From the NCBI GenBank assembly GCA_964449845.1, contig CAYVES010000066.1:1-11533 (forward strand): DNA of 11,533 bases, given 5' to 3'. The notes beneath the pieces were generated by a model, which ran no database searches, had not been told where the DNA came from, and was given only the letters and a program-made list of their open reading frames with translations. The DNA comes from SOKG01 sp964449845 (GTDB lineage Bacteria; Chloroflexota; Dehalococcoidia; SZUA-161). Positions 1-6,110 of this stretch are shown piece after piece (the stretch's first letter is position 1; the number at the start of each line of letters is the position of its first letter). The translations under genes and the position numbers were made by a program.

Positions 1-1
1 T

Positions 2-1612
2 TCCTATCTGCCTCTGGCGTGGCGGGTGCTGCGCAAGATGGAGGGGATAATCCGTGAGGAGATGGACGCCGCCGGCGGGCAGGAGTTGAATATGCCAGTC
101 CTCCAGCCCTTGGAGATATGGGAGGAGAGCGGGCGCGACCTCGCTTTCGGCAAAGGGCTGTTTACCCTGCAGGACCGGCGGGAGCGTAAGCTCGTGCTCG
201 CTCCTACCCACGAGGAGGTGATTACCGATCTCGCCCGACGCAACGTAAGAAGCTACCGCGATCTCCCTCTCATGCTTTACCAGATTCAGACCAAGTTCCG
301 CGATGAGCCCCGTCCCCGTGGCGGGCTGGTGAGGGTCCGTGAGTTTTGCATGAAGGACCTCTACAGCTTCGATGCTGACGAGGAGGCCCTTGACCTCAGC
401 TACCAGAAAATGGTTCAGGCCTACAGGAATATCTATACGCGCTGCGGTCTTGAAACCGTGGTAGTCGAGGCCGATAGCGGCGCCATCGGCGGCAAGGACT
501 CTCACGAGTTCATGGTAATCGCCGAAACCGGAGAGGACGAGATTATCTACTGTAGTGGCTGCGACTATGCAGCCAATGCGGAGAAGGCAGCGAGCGCCAA
601 GCTGAGGGCAGAGGAGGAACCTCTTTTGCCCCTTGAGGAAGTGGCCACGCCGGGAACAGAAACAATAGAGGAGGTCGCTACGTATTTGGACATTCCACTG
701 GCAAAGACCTTGAAGTCTCTAGTTTACTGGGTTGATTGGCCAGCAACGGATAGGGCAATTATCGCCTGTATACGCGGTGACCTATCAGTCAATGACGTCA
801 AGCTGAAGAATGCGTTGAAGTGCAAAGACCTCCGACTAGCGACTGAGGAAGAGATGACTAAATGGAACCTCATCCCTGGCTACGTCTCGCCAGTAGGAGT
901 TGCCTTCAAGCCCTTTGTCACAATAACCATAGTAATAGATGATTCAGTGAGAGCATCTCCTAATCTTGTGGCTGGAGCTAACAAACCTGGCTACCACGTC
1001 AAAAACGTCAACTATCCCAGGGACTTCCCTCGCGAACGCATCGAAGGCCCGCTCGATATCGCTCTGGCCGAAGCGGGACATCAGTGTACTAAGTGCGGCA
1101 GCAAGCTGCTGTCAATGCGAGGTATTGAAGTGGGTCACGTCTTCAAGCTGGGGACCGTCTTTAGCCAGAAGCAGGGGGCGTTTTACCTTGACCGGGATGG
1201 CAATCAGAAGCCGCTGGTGATGGGTTGCTACGGGATTGGCACCGGCCGGCTCATGGCGGCGGCTATCGAGCAGAACCACGACGAAAAGGGCATCATCTGG
1301 CCTGTCCCCATAGCGCCCTACCGTATTTATCTTTGCCCCGTGGGCATGGATGATCCAGAGGTAGTCTCCGCTGCGGAGAAGCTCTACACTGATCTTGAAG
1401 ATAAGGGATTTGAGGTGCTCTTCGACGATCGCATTGAATCGGCGGGGGTCAAGTTTAACGATGCTGACCTGCTGGGAGTGCCTGTACGAGTCGTTGTGAG
1501 CCCGCGCGCTCTGAAGTCAAATAGCGCTGAACTCAAACTGCGCGGAGAAAAGGAAGCCGAGCTTGTATCCATGGAAGAAGTCTCGAGCAAGCTTGGGTCT
1601 CTGCTGAGATGA
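2..1612 (+). CDS. proS: Prolyl-tRNA synthetase, 5'-truncated by the window edge
   Basis: Cytoplasmic class II aminoacyl-tRNA synthetase that charges tRNA-Pro. The frame is open from base 2, and its first visible residues (SYLPLAWRVLRKMEG) match the interior of the motif 1 region. About 35-40 N-terminal residues therefore lie upstream, and the GTG at 26 is not the real start. Motif 2 is visible as FRDEPRPRGGLVRVREF followed by MKDLYSFD, and motif 3 as GCYGIGTGRLMAA followed by IEQNHDEKGIIWP. Between them, roughly bases 650-1020, lies the INS editing domain typical of bacterial-type ProRS. It keeps the lysine of VNDVKLKNAL and the histidine of GYHVKNVN that I associate with deacylation of mischarged Ala-tRNA. 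A C-terminal anticodon-binding domain follows. The INS segment is clearly lower in GC (about 47% over 661-960) than the flanking catalytic sequence. Downstream comes an apparent independent transcription unit. Confidence 0.95.
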   Translation, partial: SYLPLAWRVLRKMEGIIREEMDAAGGQELNMPVLQPLEIWEESGRDLAFGKGLFTLQDRRERKLVLAPTHEEVITDLARRNVRSYRDLPLMLYQIQTKFRDEPRPRGGLVRVREFCMKDLYSFDADEEALDLSYQKMVQAYRNIYTRCGLETVVVEADSGAIGGKDSHEFMVIAETGEDEIIYCSGCDYAANAEKAASAKLRAEEEPLLPLEEVATPGTETIEEVATYLDIPLAKTLKSLVYWVDWPATDRAIIACIRGDLSVNDVKLKNALKCKDLRLATEEEMTKWNLIPGYVSPVGVAFKPFVTITIVIDDSVRASPNLVAGANKPGYHVKNVNYPRDFPRERIEGPLDIALAEAGHQCTKCGSKLLSMRGIEVGHVFKLGTVFSQKQGAFYLDRDGNQKPLVMGCYGIGTGRLMAAAIEQNHDEKGIIWPVPIAPYRIYLCPVGMDDPEVVSAAEKLYTDLEDKGFEVLFDDRIESAGVKFNDADLLGVPVRVVVSPRALKSNSAELKLRGEKEAELVSMEEVSSKLGSLLR

Positions 1613-1646
1613 CGCGATTTTCGACGGCTTGGCTCGACTGCGACGA

Positions 1647-1675
1647 TTGACAAACAAGAGAGCTGGTGGTATTAT
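1647..1675 (+). promoter_or_regulatory. Strong sigma70-type promoter
   Basis: The -35 TTGACA (1647-1652), a 17-bp spacer and the -10 TATTAT (1670-1675) are nearly consensus. A start near 1682 is predicted. No long ORF follows, so the promoter appears to drive the short transcript that ends at the hairpin at 1920-1949. Confidence 0.6.
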
Positions 1676-1723
1676 TCATATACGGAGCCAAGAGGCGCCG
1701 AGTCTGACCGGAGGAGGTGCTCT

Positions 1724-1768
1724 ATGAGGCTTCACGGGTTATACGGAGTGTGGCAGGTTGACAAGTGA
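1724..1768 (+). CDS. Possible 14-residue leader peptide ORF
   Basis: ATG at 1724 lies 6 bases after GGAGGAGG (1710-1717), an ideal ribosome-binding site about 30-40 nt into the predicted transcript. The ORF encodes MRLHGLYGVWQVDK and ends at TGA 1766-1768, immediately before the first GC-rich hairpin. The same frame stays open after this TGA to a TGA near 1880, so it could also be a broken small gene of about 50 codons. I do not recognise the peptide. No run of a single amino acid points to classical attenuation. Confidence 0.25.
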   Translation: MRLHGLYGVWQVDK

Positions 1769-1919
1769 GGCCCTGCCGAGAGGCGGGGCAGGCCGATCTC
1801 GGGCTCGGCCCAAAAGAGCATGAAGGAGGCCAGTCTAATAAATAAGAGGCCCCGTTCGGTGGTGAACATCGAAAGGAGTTGAGCTCGAAGAAGAAAACCA
1901 AGTAAATTAGGAACAACCA

Positions 1920-1949
1920 GTGGAGGGCGCTTCAGAAAGCGCCCTCCAC
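1920..1949 (+). terminator. Hairpin, probable transcription terminator
   Basis: A perfect 13-bp stem (GTGGAGGGCGCTT, 1920-1932, with its complement at 1937-1949) closes a 4-base loop CAGA. No clean T-tract follows (CTTATTCATG), so intrinsic termination is likely but not certain. It closes the candidate transcript from the 1647 promoter, and may also stop read-through from proS. Confidence 0.55.
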
Positions 1950-2040
1950 CTTATTCATGGGGCGTGATGGCCCTGAAAGGTTTGGGGTATCACGCTTGGG
2001 AATTCAATACTGCAAACGGCAGCGTCGATTTCTGTGTAAT

Positions 2041-2215
2041 ACTCAAAAACAGCGATTATCTTGAAGAAGCGGGGTTTTGGGTGTCATTGCGAGTGAAGCG
2101 AAGCAATCTACCACAAATACATTCAAGATTGCTTCGTCCCCCGATGAATCGGGGTCCTCGCAATGACATAGGGATGTGGCAACACCAACTTGGACGGGAA
2201 TGGCTATTTTTGGGT
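2041..2215 (+). repeat. MITE-like dispersed repeat, copy A
   Basis: An element of about 175 bp with imperfect terminal inverted repeats: left ACTCAAAAACAGC (2041-2053), right GCTATTTTTGGGT (2203-2215). Inside are nested inverted repeats: TGTCATTGCGAG (2082-2093) with CTCGCAATGACA (2157-2168), GAAGCAATCT (2100-2109) with AGATTGCTTC (2126-2135), and CCCCGAT (2139-2145) with ATCGGGG (2148-2154). AAT flanks both ends and is a possible but weak target duplication. It carries no gene; ORFs across it are translations of the repeat. It matches copy B at 3352-3564 over its full length, including the ends. Confidence 0.75.
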
Positions 2216-2363
2216 AATAGGTGGTCCCTGCCGAACAGGGCGTCTTGACCTTACAATTACCTACATCTATGTTGAGGAGAAGCTGGGTCACGGGAAGCTT
2301 GCCAAGATCAAGTTCTGCGTTGCTTGCAGGCGAGGGGCGCGTTTCCCATTTCCACGGCACGAC

Positions 2364-3167
2364 CTAGGACAGCAAGTATCCCCCATCCACCACTACCACG
2401 CTGCCGGTCATATAGTCTGCGGCCGCGCTGGCAAGGAATAGCACCACCTTGGCAGCGTCGTCAGGTTCCCCCATGCGGCCCAGGGGCAGCCGTGCCATGA
2501 AGGTATCCGAGACCTCCTTGAGGGACCTGCCCATGGCTTTGAGGGCGATGCCCTGCTCGGCAGCACCGGGTGTCATAATCCCACTTGGCGCGATGGCATT
2601 GACCAAGATGTTGTGCGGGGCCAACTCCAGGGCCAGGGCCTTGGTCAGCATGACCACGCCCCCCTTGGAGGTAACGTAGTGTGCCAGATCCACCCTGGGA
2701 TGGAGGCCTTCCATCGAGGCCATGTTGACTATCTTCCCTCCTTGTCCGGCCTTGATCATCTCCTTAGCGGCGGCGCGGGAATAGAAGTACACGCCTTTGA
2801 TGTTGATGTCGAGCGCCCTATCCCACATATCTTCGCTGATGTCCAGGATTAGTGAGTGAGGAAAAATGCCCGCGTTATTGACCAGGATGTCAAGGTGGCC
2901 GAAGGCCTTTACAGTGGCCTGGGTTATCTTCTCGGCATCGGCCGCGCTGCTGGCATCAGCGTGGATGGCCTGCGCCTTGCCACCCCTGACCTTGATCTGC
3001 TCCACAGTCTGCGTTGCGGCCTCCAGATTGATGTCAGTGATCATCACACTCGCGCCCGCCTCCGCCAGCCGAAAGGCAATGGCTTGGCCAATGCCCATGC
3101 CAGCGCCGGTCACGATGGCGCCCTTTCCTGCTAGGTCGAAAAGCTGTGCGATAGGCTCGGGTGTCAT
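2364..3167 (-). CDS. Short-chain dehydrogenase/reductase (SDR), FabG/glucose-dehydrogenase-like
   Basis: A 267-residue classical SDR, expected to be a soluble tetrameric NAD(P)(H)-dependent oxidoreductase. Cofactor motif TGAGMGIG is at residues 20-27. An acidic residue after beta-2 (D45 in ITDIN) favours NAD(H). The NNAG motif is at 97-100, and the catalytic set N122, S151, Y164 and K168 (YVTSK) is complete with normal spacing. The C-terminal MTGSVVVVDGG is typical of the FabG-like group. The ATG start at 3167 has GGAG 8 bases upstream on the minus strand. The gene stands alone, divergent from the seven-gene cluster and between two copies of a MITE-like repeat. It has its own promoter with an operator-like inverted repeat. 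Substrate cannot be told; a 3-oxoacyl reductase or a secondary-alcohol dehydrogenase is possible. Bases 2216-2363 downstream hold nothing I recognise. Confidence 0.9.
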   Translation of the reverse strand: MTPEPIAQLFDLAGKGAIVTGAGMGIGQAIAFRLAEAGASVMITDINLEAATQTVEQIKVRGGKAQAIHADASSAADAEKITQATVKAFGHLDILVNNAGIFPHSLILDISEDMWDRALDINIKGVYFYSRAAAKEMIKAGQGGKIVNMASMEGLHPRVDLAHYVTSKGGVVMLTKALALELAPHNILVNAIAPSGIMTPGAAEQGIALKAMGRSLKEVSDTFMARLPLGRMGEPDDAAKVVLFLASAAADYMTGSVVVVDGGYLLS

Positions 3168-3227
3168 GTTTCAGTCTCCGTTCTCAATGTCGTTCATCGC
3201 TCAGTGGCTTAAACCAAGGTTTCCGGT

Positions 3228-3253
3228 TATGTTGCCAACTTTAGCGCAACATA
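3228..3253 (-). promoter_or_regulatory. Operator-like inverted repeat over the SDR promoter
   Basis: TATGTTGC (3228-3235) and GCAACATA (3246-3253) form a perfect 8-bp inverted repeat with a 10-bp spacer, centred on the predicted -10 hexamer. The size and placement suit a dimeric repressor of TetR or similar type that would block the promoter. No regulator gene is in the window. Confidence 0.45.
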
Positions 3254-3265
3254 CGGGATTGTCAA
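3238..3265 (-). promoter_or_regulatory. Promoter of the SDR gene
   Basis: Read on the minus strand: -35 TTGACA (3265-3260), a 16-bp spacer and -10 TAAAGT (3243-3238). The predicted start near 3231 gives a leader of about 60 nt before the ATG at 3167. The -35 is perfect and the -10 weak, which fits a regulated promoter. Confidence 0.45.
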
Positions 3266-3351
3266 GCCAGAGCTGAGGTGGTTCGGTTTCCCCTCGGACA
3301 CTTCGGCTCAGGGCACAGGGCACCCCTGGGGGTGGGTGGGGAGAACATGGT

Positions 3352-3564
3352 TCCCAAAAACAGCCACTACTTTCAAAAATCGGGGTTTTGGGTGTCATTG
3401 CGAGCCAAAGCCCTACCCACTGAACGAAGTGAAGGGGAAGGGGCAGCGAAGCAATCTCACGACAAATACACTCAAGATTGCTTCGTCCCCCGATGAATCG
3501 GGGTCCCCGCAATGACATGGGAATGTGGCAACACGAACTTCGTCCCGAATTGCTATTCTTGGGT
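3352..3564 (+). repeat. MITE-like dispersed repeat, copy B
   Basis: Second full copy, in the same orientation as the one at 2041-2215. Left end CCCAAAAACAGC (3353-3364) is inverted relative to right end GCTATTCTTGGG (3552-3563). The inner pairs TGTCATTGCGAG (3393-3404) with CCCGCAATGACA (3506-3517) and GAAGCAATCT (3448-3457) with AGATTGCTTC (3475-3484) are kept. It is about 38 bp longer because of extra sequence after the first GTCATTGCGAG arm (about 3405-3445). No clear target duplication is seen. The shared outer flanks show that the element is more than the core hairpin. Confidence 0.75.
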
Positions 3565-3871
3565 CGCTGGAATGCCTTGACAACTCGGTTGAAATAGGAT
3601 AAAAGGTACAACACCAGCACTAAGGCGGCTCAAGCGAAAAAGGACGGAATCCCTAGTAATCTCTGTGGGCCTCTTTTTGCTCTGCTCCCGTTGAGGGGCA
3701 GACCTGCGTAGCAGCCACGGGTGCCGTCGGACGACAAACGGCATCTGTCCTGCTTCATCAGACATGGATTCAGAAAGGGTGCTAGCTCACTCACCTGCGT
3801 TTTCCCTGGCTTGCGGAGTCGCGAGCATTAGTCTACAGGATTGAGTAGCGAGGAAAGGAGGAACAGCAGAC
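3565..3871. other. Non-coding leader region of the seven-gene cluster
   Basis: About 300 bp without a convincing gene, in the position of the promoter and 5' leader of the cluster. A possible promoter is TTGACA (3577-3582), 17 bp, TAAAAG (3600-3605), with a poor -10. Short potential stems occur further down, such as GCCGT with ACGGC at about 3723-3746. No riboswitch consensus I know was recognised. The region ends in AAAGGAGG (3854-3861), the ribosome-binding site of the first gene. Confidence 0.4.
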
Positions 3872-4546
3872 GTGCTTTATCTGTATGAGACCACCTACCC
3901 ATTTACGGGCGTGATCGATGAGTACGTGGATGTCATGGCCACCGATTTGATTCCTGGCTTGAGCCGTTACATGGATGTGCTGGGCGTTTTCAGGATCGCT
4001 TTTCGGCACCGCGAGACCTTTTTCCTGTCTGAACTGCCGCATGGTGTAGAGACTCTCGAAGGTTTGTCCAATTTTGTGATGCATGAGCGCGATGGATTGT
4101 CGTGGCACCGCGCAGGTTTCAGATACCGGGACGAGTGGTTTGACAGCTTGCTTGAGGGTCTCCCGTTCGCGCCCACAGCGGCGATAATCAAGGAGCGTCA
4201 AGAGAAGGGGGATTTCACCGGGAACACGCTGTATTATCGCTTAATCTACAACGTCCTGCCCTGGAAGCTGGACGAGTTCCTGGAGGCCTTTGAAAAAGAA
4301 CTGGTGCCCATGGAGGAGAAGCGGGGGATGAAGCTGGCGGGTTGCTACCGCTGGTTTGGCGCGTGTGGGGAGTCCGGCGAGATCATAAGCCTGTGGTCGC
4401 TGAAGAACTGGGCGCACTGGGGCCAGGTACGGGAGGCACATCTCAAGGCCCCGGAGTCTCGGCGGTGGATGGAGAAAGCGTCGAGCCTGTGTGCGGAGTG
4501 GAGCTATAAGTTCTTAATCCCTGTTCCTTACTCCTTGCTTCACTAG
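3872..4546 (+). CDS. NIPSNAP-like two-domain protein 1
   Basis: A 224-residue soluble protein with no signal peptide or membrane segment. It appears to hold two ferredoxin-like (dimeric alpha/beta-barrel) repeats: residues about 1-105 and about 118-215. The second half has the NIPSNAP-type order 'YRLIYNVLPWKLDEF ... MKLAGCY ... ISLWSLKNW'. GTG is chosen as the start because AAAGGAGG lies 10 bases upstream and because the resulting N-terminus (MLYLYE) is identical to that of the next gene. The C-terminal FLxPxPYSxL-type tail is also shared. It is the first gene of the cluster and lies 51 bp before its paralogue. Family members include small enzymes and proteins of unknown role, so no reaction can be assigned. 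The family call rests on pattern memory. Confidence 0.7.
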   Translation: MLYLYETTYPFTGVIDEYVDVMATDLIPGLSRYMDVLGVFRIAFRHRETFFLSELPHGVETLEGLSNFVMHERDGLSWHRAGFRYRDEWFDSLLEGLPFAPTAAIIKERQEKGDFTGNTLYYRLIYNVLPWKLDEFLEAFEKELVPMEEKRGMKLAGCYRWFGACGESGEIISLWSLKNWAHWGQVREAHLKAPESRRWMEKASSLCAEWSYKFLIPVPYSLLH

Positions 4547-4597
4547 GGCCAGGACAGAGCGACGGCGGGAATATCAGTGATCTGGAGGGATAAGGTC

Positions 4598-5341
4598 ATG
4601 CTTTACCTGTATGAGAACATAACGATTCTTTCACGGTTTCAGGAGGAGTTCTGGAAGGTAATGGGCACTGACTATGTGCCTGATGCGGAGCGCAACGGGC
4701 TGCGCCTGGTCGGGCTGTTCATGGTGGGCATCCATTATAACGAGAACCTGGCGCTCTGGGAGGTGGATGACTGGGCAGCGCTTGACCGGATACAGGAGTT
4801 TCACGACAAGGACCACCTGGCGAAGGTCTGGGAGCGCGAGGCCGTCGACTACCGAACTGACTGGGCGGGCAAAGTGCTGGAGCCCGCGCCATTCTCACCT
4901 ACCCTGGCCCAGATCAAGGAGGGAGAGTACAAATCCACCATATACCTGCACACTCTGGCGCGGGTTGTGCCTGGCAAGGCTGAGGAGTATATAGACGCCA
5001 TCGGCAGGGAGCTTATGCCGATGGCACGAGGCTGGGGCATGAAGATGGTGGGATGTTACCATGCGGTGGCAGGGACTGCCAGCAGCGGTGAGGTCATCAA
5101 CATCTGGACAGCGGGCAATATCCATAGCGATTGGGTCAAGATTCGCGAGGCATCTTTAAATGACCCAGCGTATAAGGACTGGGAGGCTAAGGCAGGGAAA
5201 TGGCGTCCCAAGGTCGTCTATAGATTCCTCTATGGCCTGGTCCCGTACTCACCTTTGCGCACTCCATTTCTGCCGGACGAAGTGGCGGCAGAGGAGGTGA
5301 GAACGGTAGCTATGCCTGAGGTGGAATGGGGTAAAGACTGA
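4598..5341 (+). CDS. NIPSNAP-like two-domain protein 2
   Basis: A 247-residue soluble paralogue of the preceding gene. The second domain (about 114-215) has the clearest NIPSNAP-type signature: YLHTLARVVPGKAEEY, MKMVGCYHAV, VINIWTAGNI. The first domain (about 1-100) begins MLYLYENITI. ATG 4598 is preferred over the upstream in-frame GTG at 4577: GGAGGG (4584-4589) sits 8 bases before it and the N-terminus then aligns with the paralogue. After the shared PYSPL motif (216-220) it has an extra acidic tail of about 27 residues, absent from its partner. The two probably form a heteromer or act on related substrates; that is inference. The next gene starts 42 bp downstream. Confidence 0.7.
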   Translation: MLYLYENITILSRFQEEFWKVMGTDYVPDAERNGLRLVGLFMVGIHYNENLALWEVDDWAALDRIQEFHDKDHLAKVWEREAVDYRTDWAGKVLEPAPFSPTLAQIKEGEYKSTIYLHTLARVVPGKAEEYIDAIGRELMPMARGWGMKMVGCYHAVAGTASSGEVINIWTAGNIHSDWVKIREASLNDPAYKDWEAKAGKWRPKVVYRFLYGLVPYSPLRTPFLPDEVAAEEVRTVAMPEVEWGKD

Positions 5342-5383
5342 GCCACCGGCGCAGGATTTGGTAACTCGATGAAGGAGGGGAAA

Positions 5384-5956
5384 ATGCCTGAAGAATTGCC
5401 ACCGGAGCTGAAAGAGTCCATTGATGAGTTCTATCTCGAAACGAGCCCAGAGATAAAGGACTTGATCCACGGCTGGCTGTACAAGATTGTTGCTGCGGCG
5501 TATGAGGGGATCGCTGAGCTCCCGCCGGAGCATAGGGATAGGATTCTGATGAAGATATCGAAGGCCTGCAGCGACCAGGCGAAGATGGTGCTGGGGTGCC
5601 CGCCGGGGATGGACTGGGAAGAGTACAAGAAACACATGGCGGAGTTGCAGCCTCCCTTTGGGCCGAGGAAGATCACTCAGATAGGTGATATTGTTCACTG
5701 GACATATGTTCCTCCTAAAGATAAGGACGGTCGCCCGATATGCCAGTGCCCCCTCATCAGGTTCGGCTGGATGGAGCCAAGACCTGAAGTATGCGCCTGC
5801 TCAGCAAACAGTGTGGCTAGCTACATCGAGGAGTTCACCGGAAGGGAGGTAGCCACGGTTGAGACGTTGGGCAGCCCCATGGTCGGTGGCGAGGAAGAGT
5901 GCCGCTTCCTCATACACCTCAAGCCCGTCGCCTTTAGCACACCTAAACATGAGTAG
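5384..5956 (+). CDS. Cysteine-rich small protein 1 (C-x-C-x14-C-x-C family)
   Basis: A 190-residue soluble protein, first of three paralogues in the cluster. N-terminal half is helical and contains ELPPEHRD (45-52) and a single cysteine (C62), then GDIVHWTY. The C-terminal half carries C120-x-C122-P, C137-x-C139, the GSP motif (163-165) and C173 followed by R. These fixed cysteines suggest a bound metal or Fe-S centre. The layout recalls cysteine-rich, DUF6144-like proteins of anaerobes, but that family call is from memory. ATG 5384 is chosen over ATG 5369 because AAGGAGG lies just upstream of it; this also gives MPEEL, like MPQEL in the third paralogue. The stop codon TAG lies inside the GTAG of a REP-like element. 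Confidence 0.7.
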   Translation: MPEELPPELKESIDEFYLETSPEIKDLIHGWLYKIVAAAYEGIAELPPEHRDRILMKISKACSDQAKMVLGCPPGMDWEEYKKHMAELQPPFGPRKITQIGDIVHWTYVPPKDKDGRPICQCPLIRFGWMEPRPEVCACSANSVASYIEEFTGREVATVETLGSPMVGGEEECRFLIHLKPVAFSTPKHE

Positions 5957-6055
5957 CGTCGTGACTCCTGTCACGACGAAGAATGCGTTGCCTGAGGTAG
6001 CGTCGTGACTCTTGTCACGACGGATAATGCGTTGCCACAGGAGTGGCAACGCTAC
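5953..6055. repeat. REP/BIME-like palindrome cluster
   Basis: Three GTAG-plus-hairpin units. Unit 1 (5953-5978) and unit 2 (5997-6022) are direct, each GTAG followed by stem CGTCGTGAC, a 4-base loop (TCCT or TCTT) and GTCACGACG. Unit 3 (6055-6029, inverted) has a different 10-bp stem (GCGTTGCCAC with GTGGCAACGC) and the same TCCT loop. Units 1 and 2 sit in a 40-bp near-duplicate (5953-5992 and 5997-6036) with 3 differences. A 5' GTAG next to a hairpin is the known layout of REP elements, and the direct/inverted mix that of BIMEs. It fills the gap between the first two cysteine-rich genes, and could act on mRNA stability or expression downstream. Confidence 0.75.
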
Positions 6056-6110
6056 TGATAGTGTTTTGGATTTGGTGCTTGATTACCGAATATTGAAGGA
6101 GGTCGAGAAA

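Larger units (their letters stand above)
1682..1955 (+). ncRNA. Candidate structured small RNA or leader transcript
   Basis: This is the stretch between a near-consensus promoter and a perfect 13-bp hairpin, about 270 nt without a sizeable gene. It holds GC-rich potential stems: GGCC-C-TGCC against GGCAGGCC (about 1769-1793), and an overlapping alternative GGCCGA against TCGGCC (about 1791-1810). The two stems share bases and could be mutually exclusive. Three Shine-Dalgarno-like GGA-rich motifs occur, at about 1710-1717, 1822-1828 and 1871-1877. I looked for hallmarks of tmRNA, SRP RNA, RNase P RNA and a tRNA and found none. It could be a new sRNA, an mRNA for very short peptides, or a decayed gene. 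The ends are inferred from the promoter and hairpin only. Confidence 0.35.

Noticed and set aside
1766..1812. Selenocysteine recoding of TGA 1766 with a downstream SECIS-like hairpin
   Set aside because: The hairpin has no convincing SECIS loop and the peptide resembles no selenoprotein; a plain stop is simpler.
1682..1955. tmRNA, SRP RNA, RNase P RNA or a tRNA in the non-coding stretch after proS
   Set aside because: None of the conserved cores I know for these RNAs is present, on either strand.
1964..2248. 94-codon plus-strand frame across the repeat at 2041-2215, and the overlapping 105-codon minus-strand frame
   Set aside because: Most of each translation comes from the MITE-like repeat; no good ribosome-binding site and no recognisable domain.
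2190..2441. Plus-strand frame containing YIYVEEKLGHGKLAKIK
   Set aside because: It starts in the repeat and runs into the antisense of the SDR gene; the middle part resembles no family I know and has no start signal.
5953..6055. CRISPR array
   Set aside because: Only two direct units with a 4-bp gap between the 40-bp repeats, plus one inverted unit; there are no spacers of regular length.
6012..6110. Upstream extension of the second cysteine-rich gene (33 extra residues)
   Set aside because: The extension would translate the REP-like palindromes and has no counterpart in the paralogues, while ATG 6111 has a strong AAGGAGGT site.
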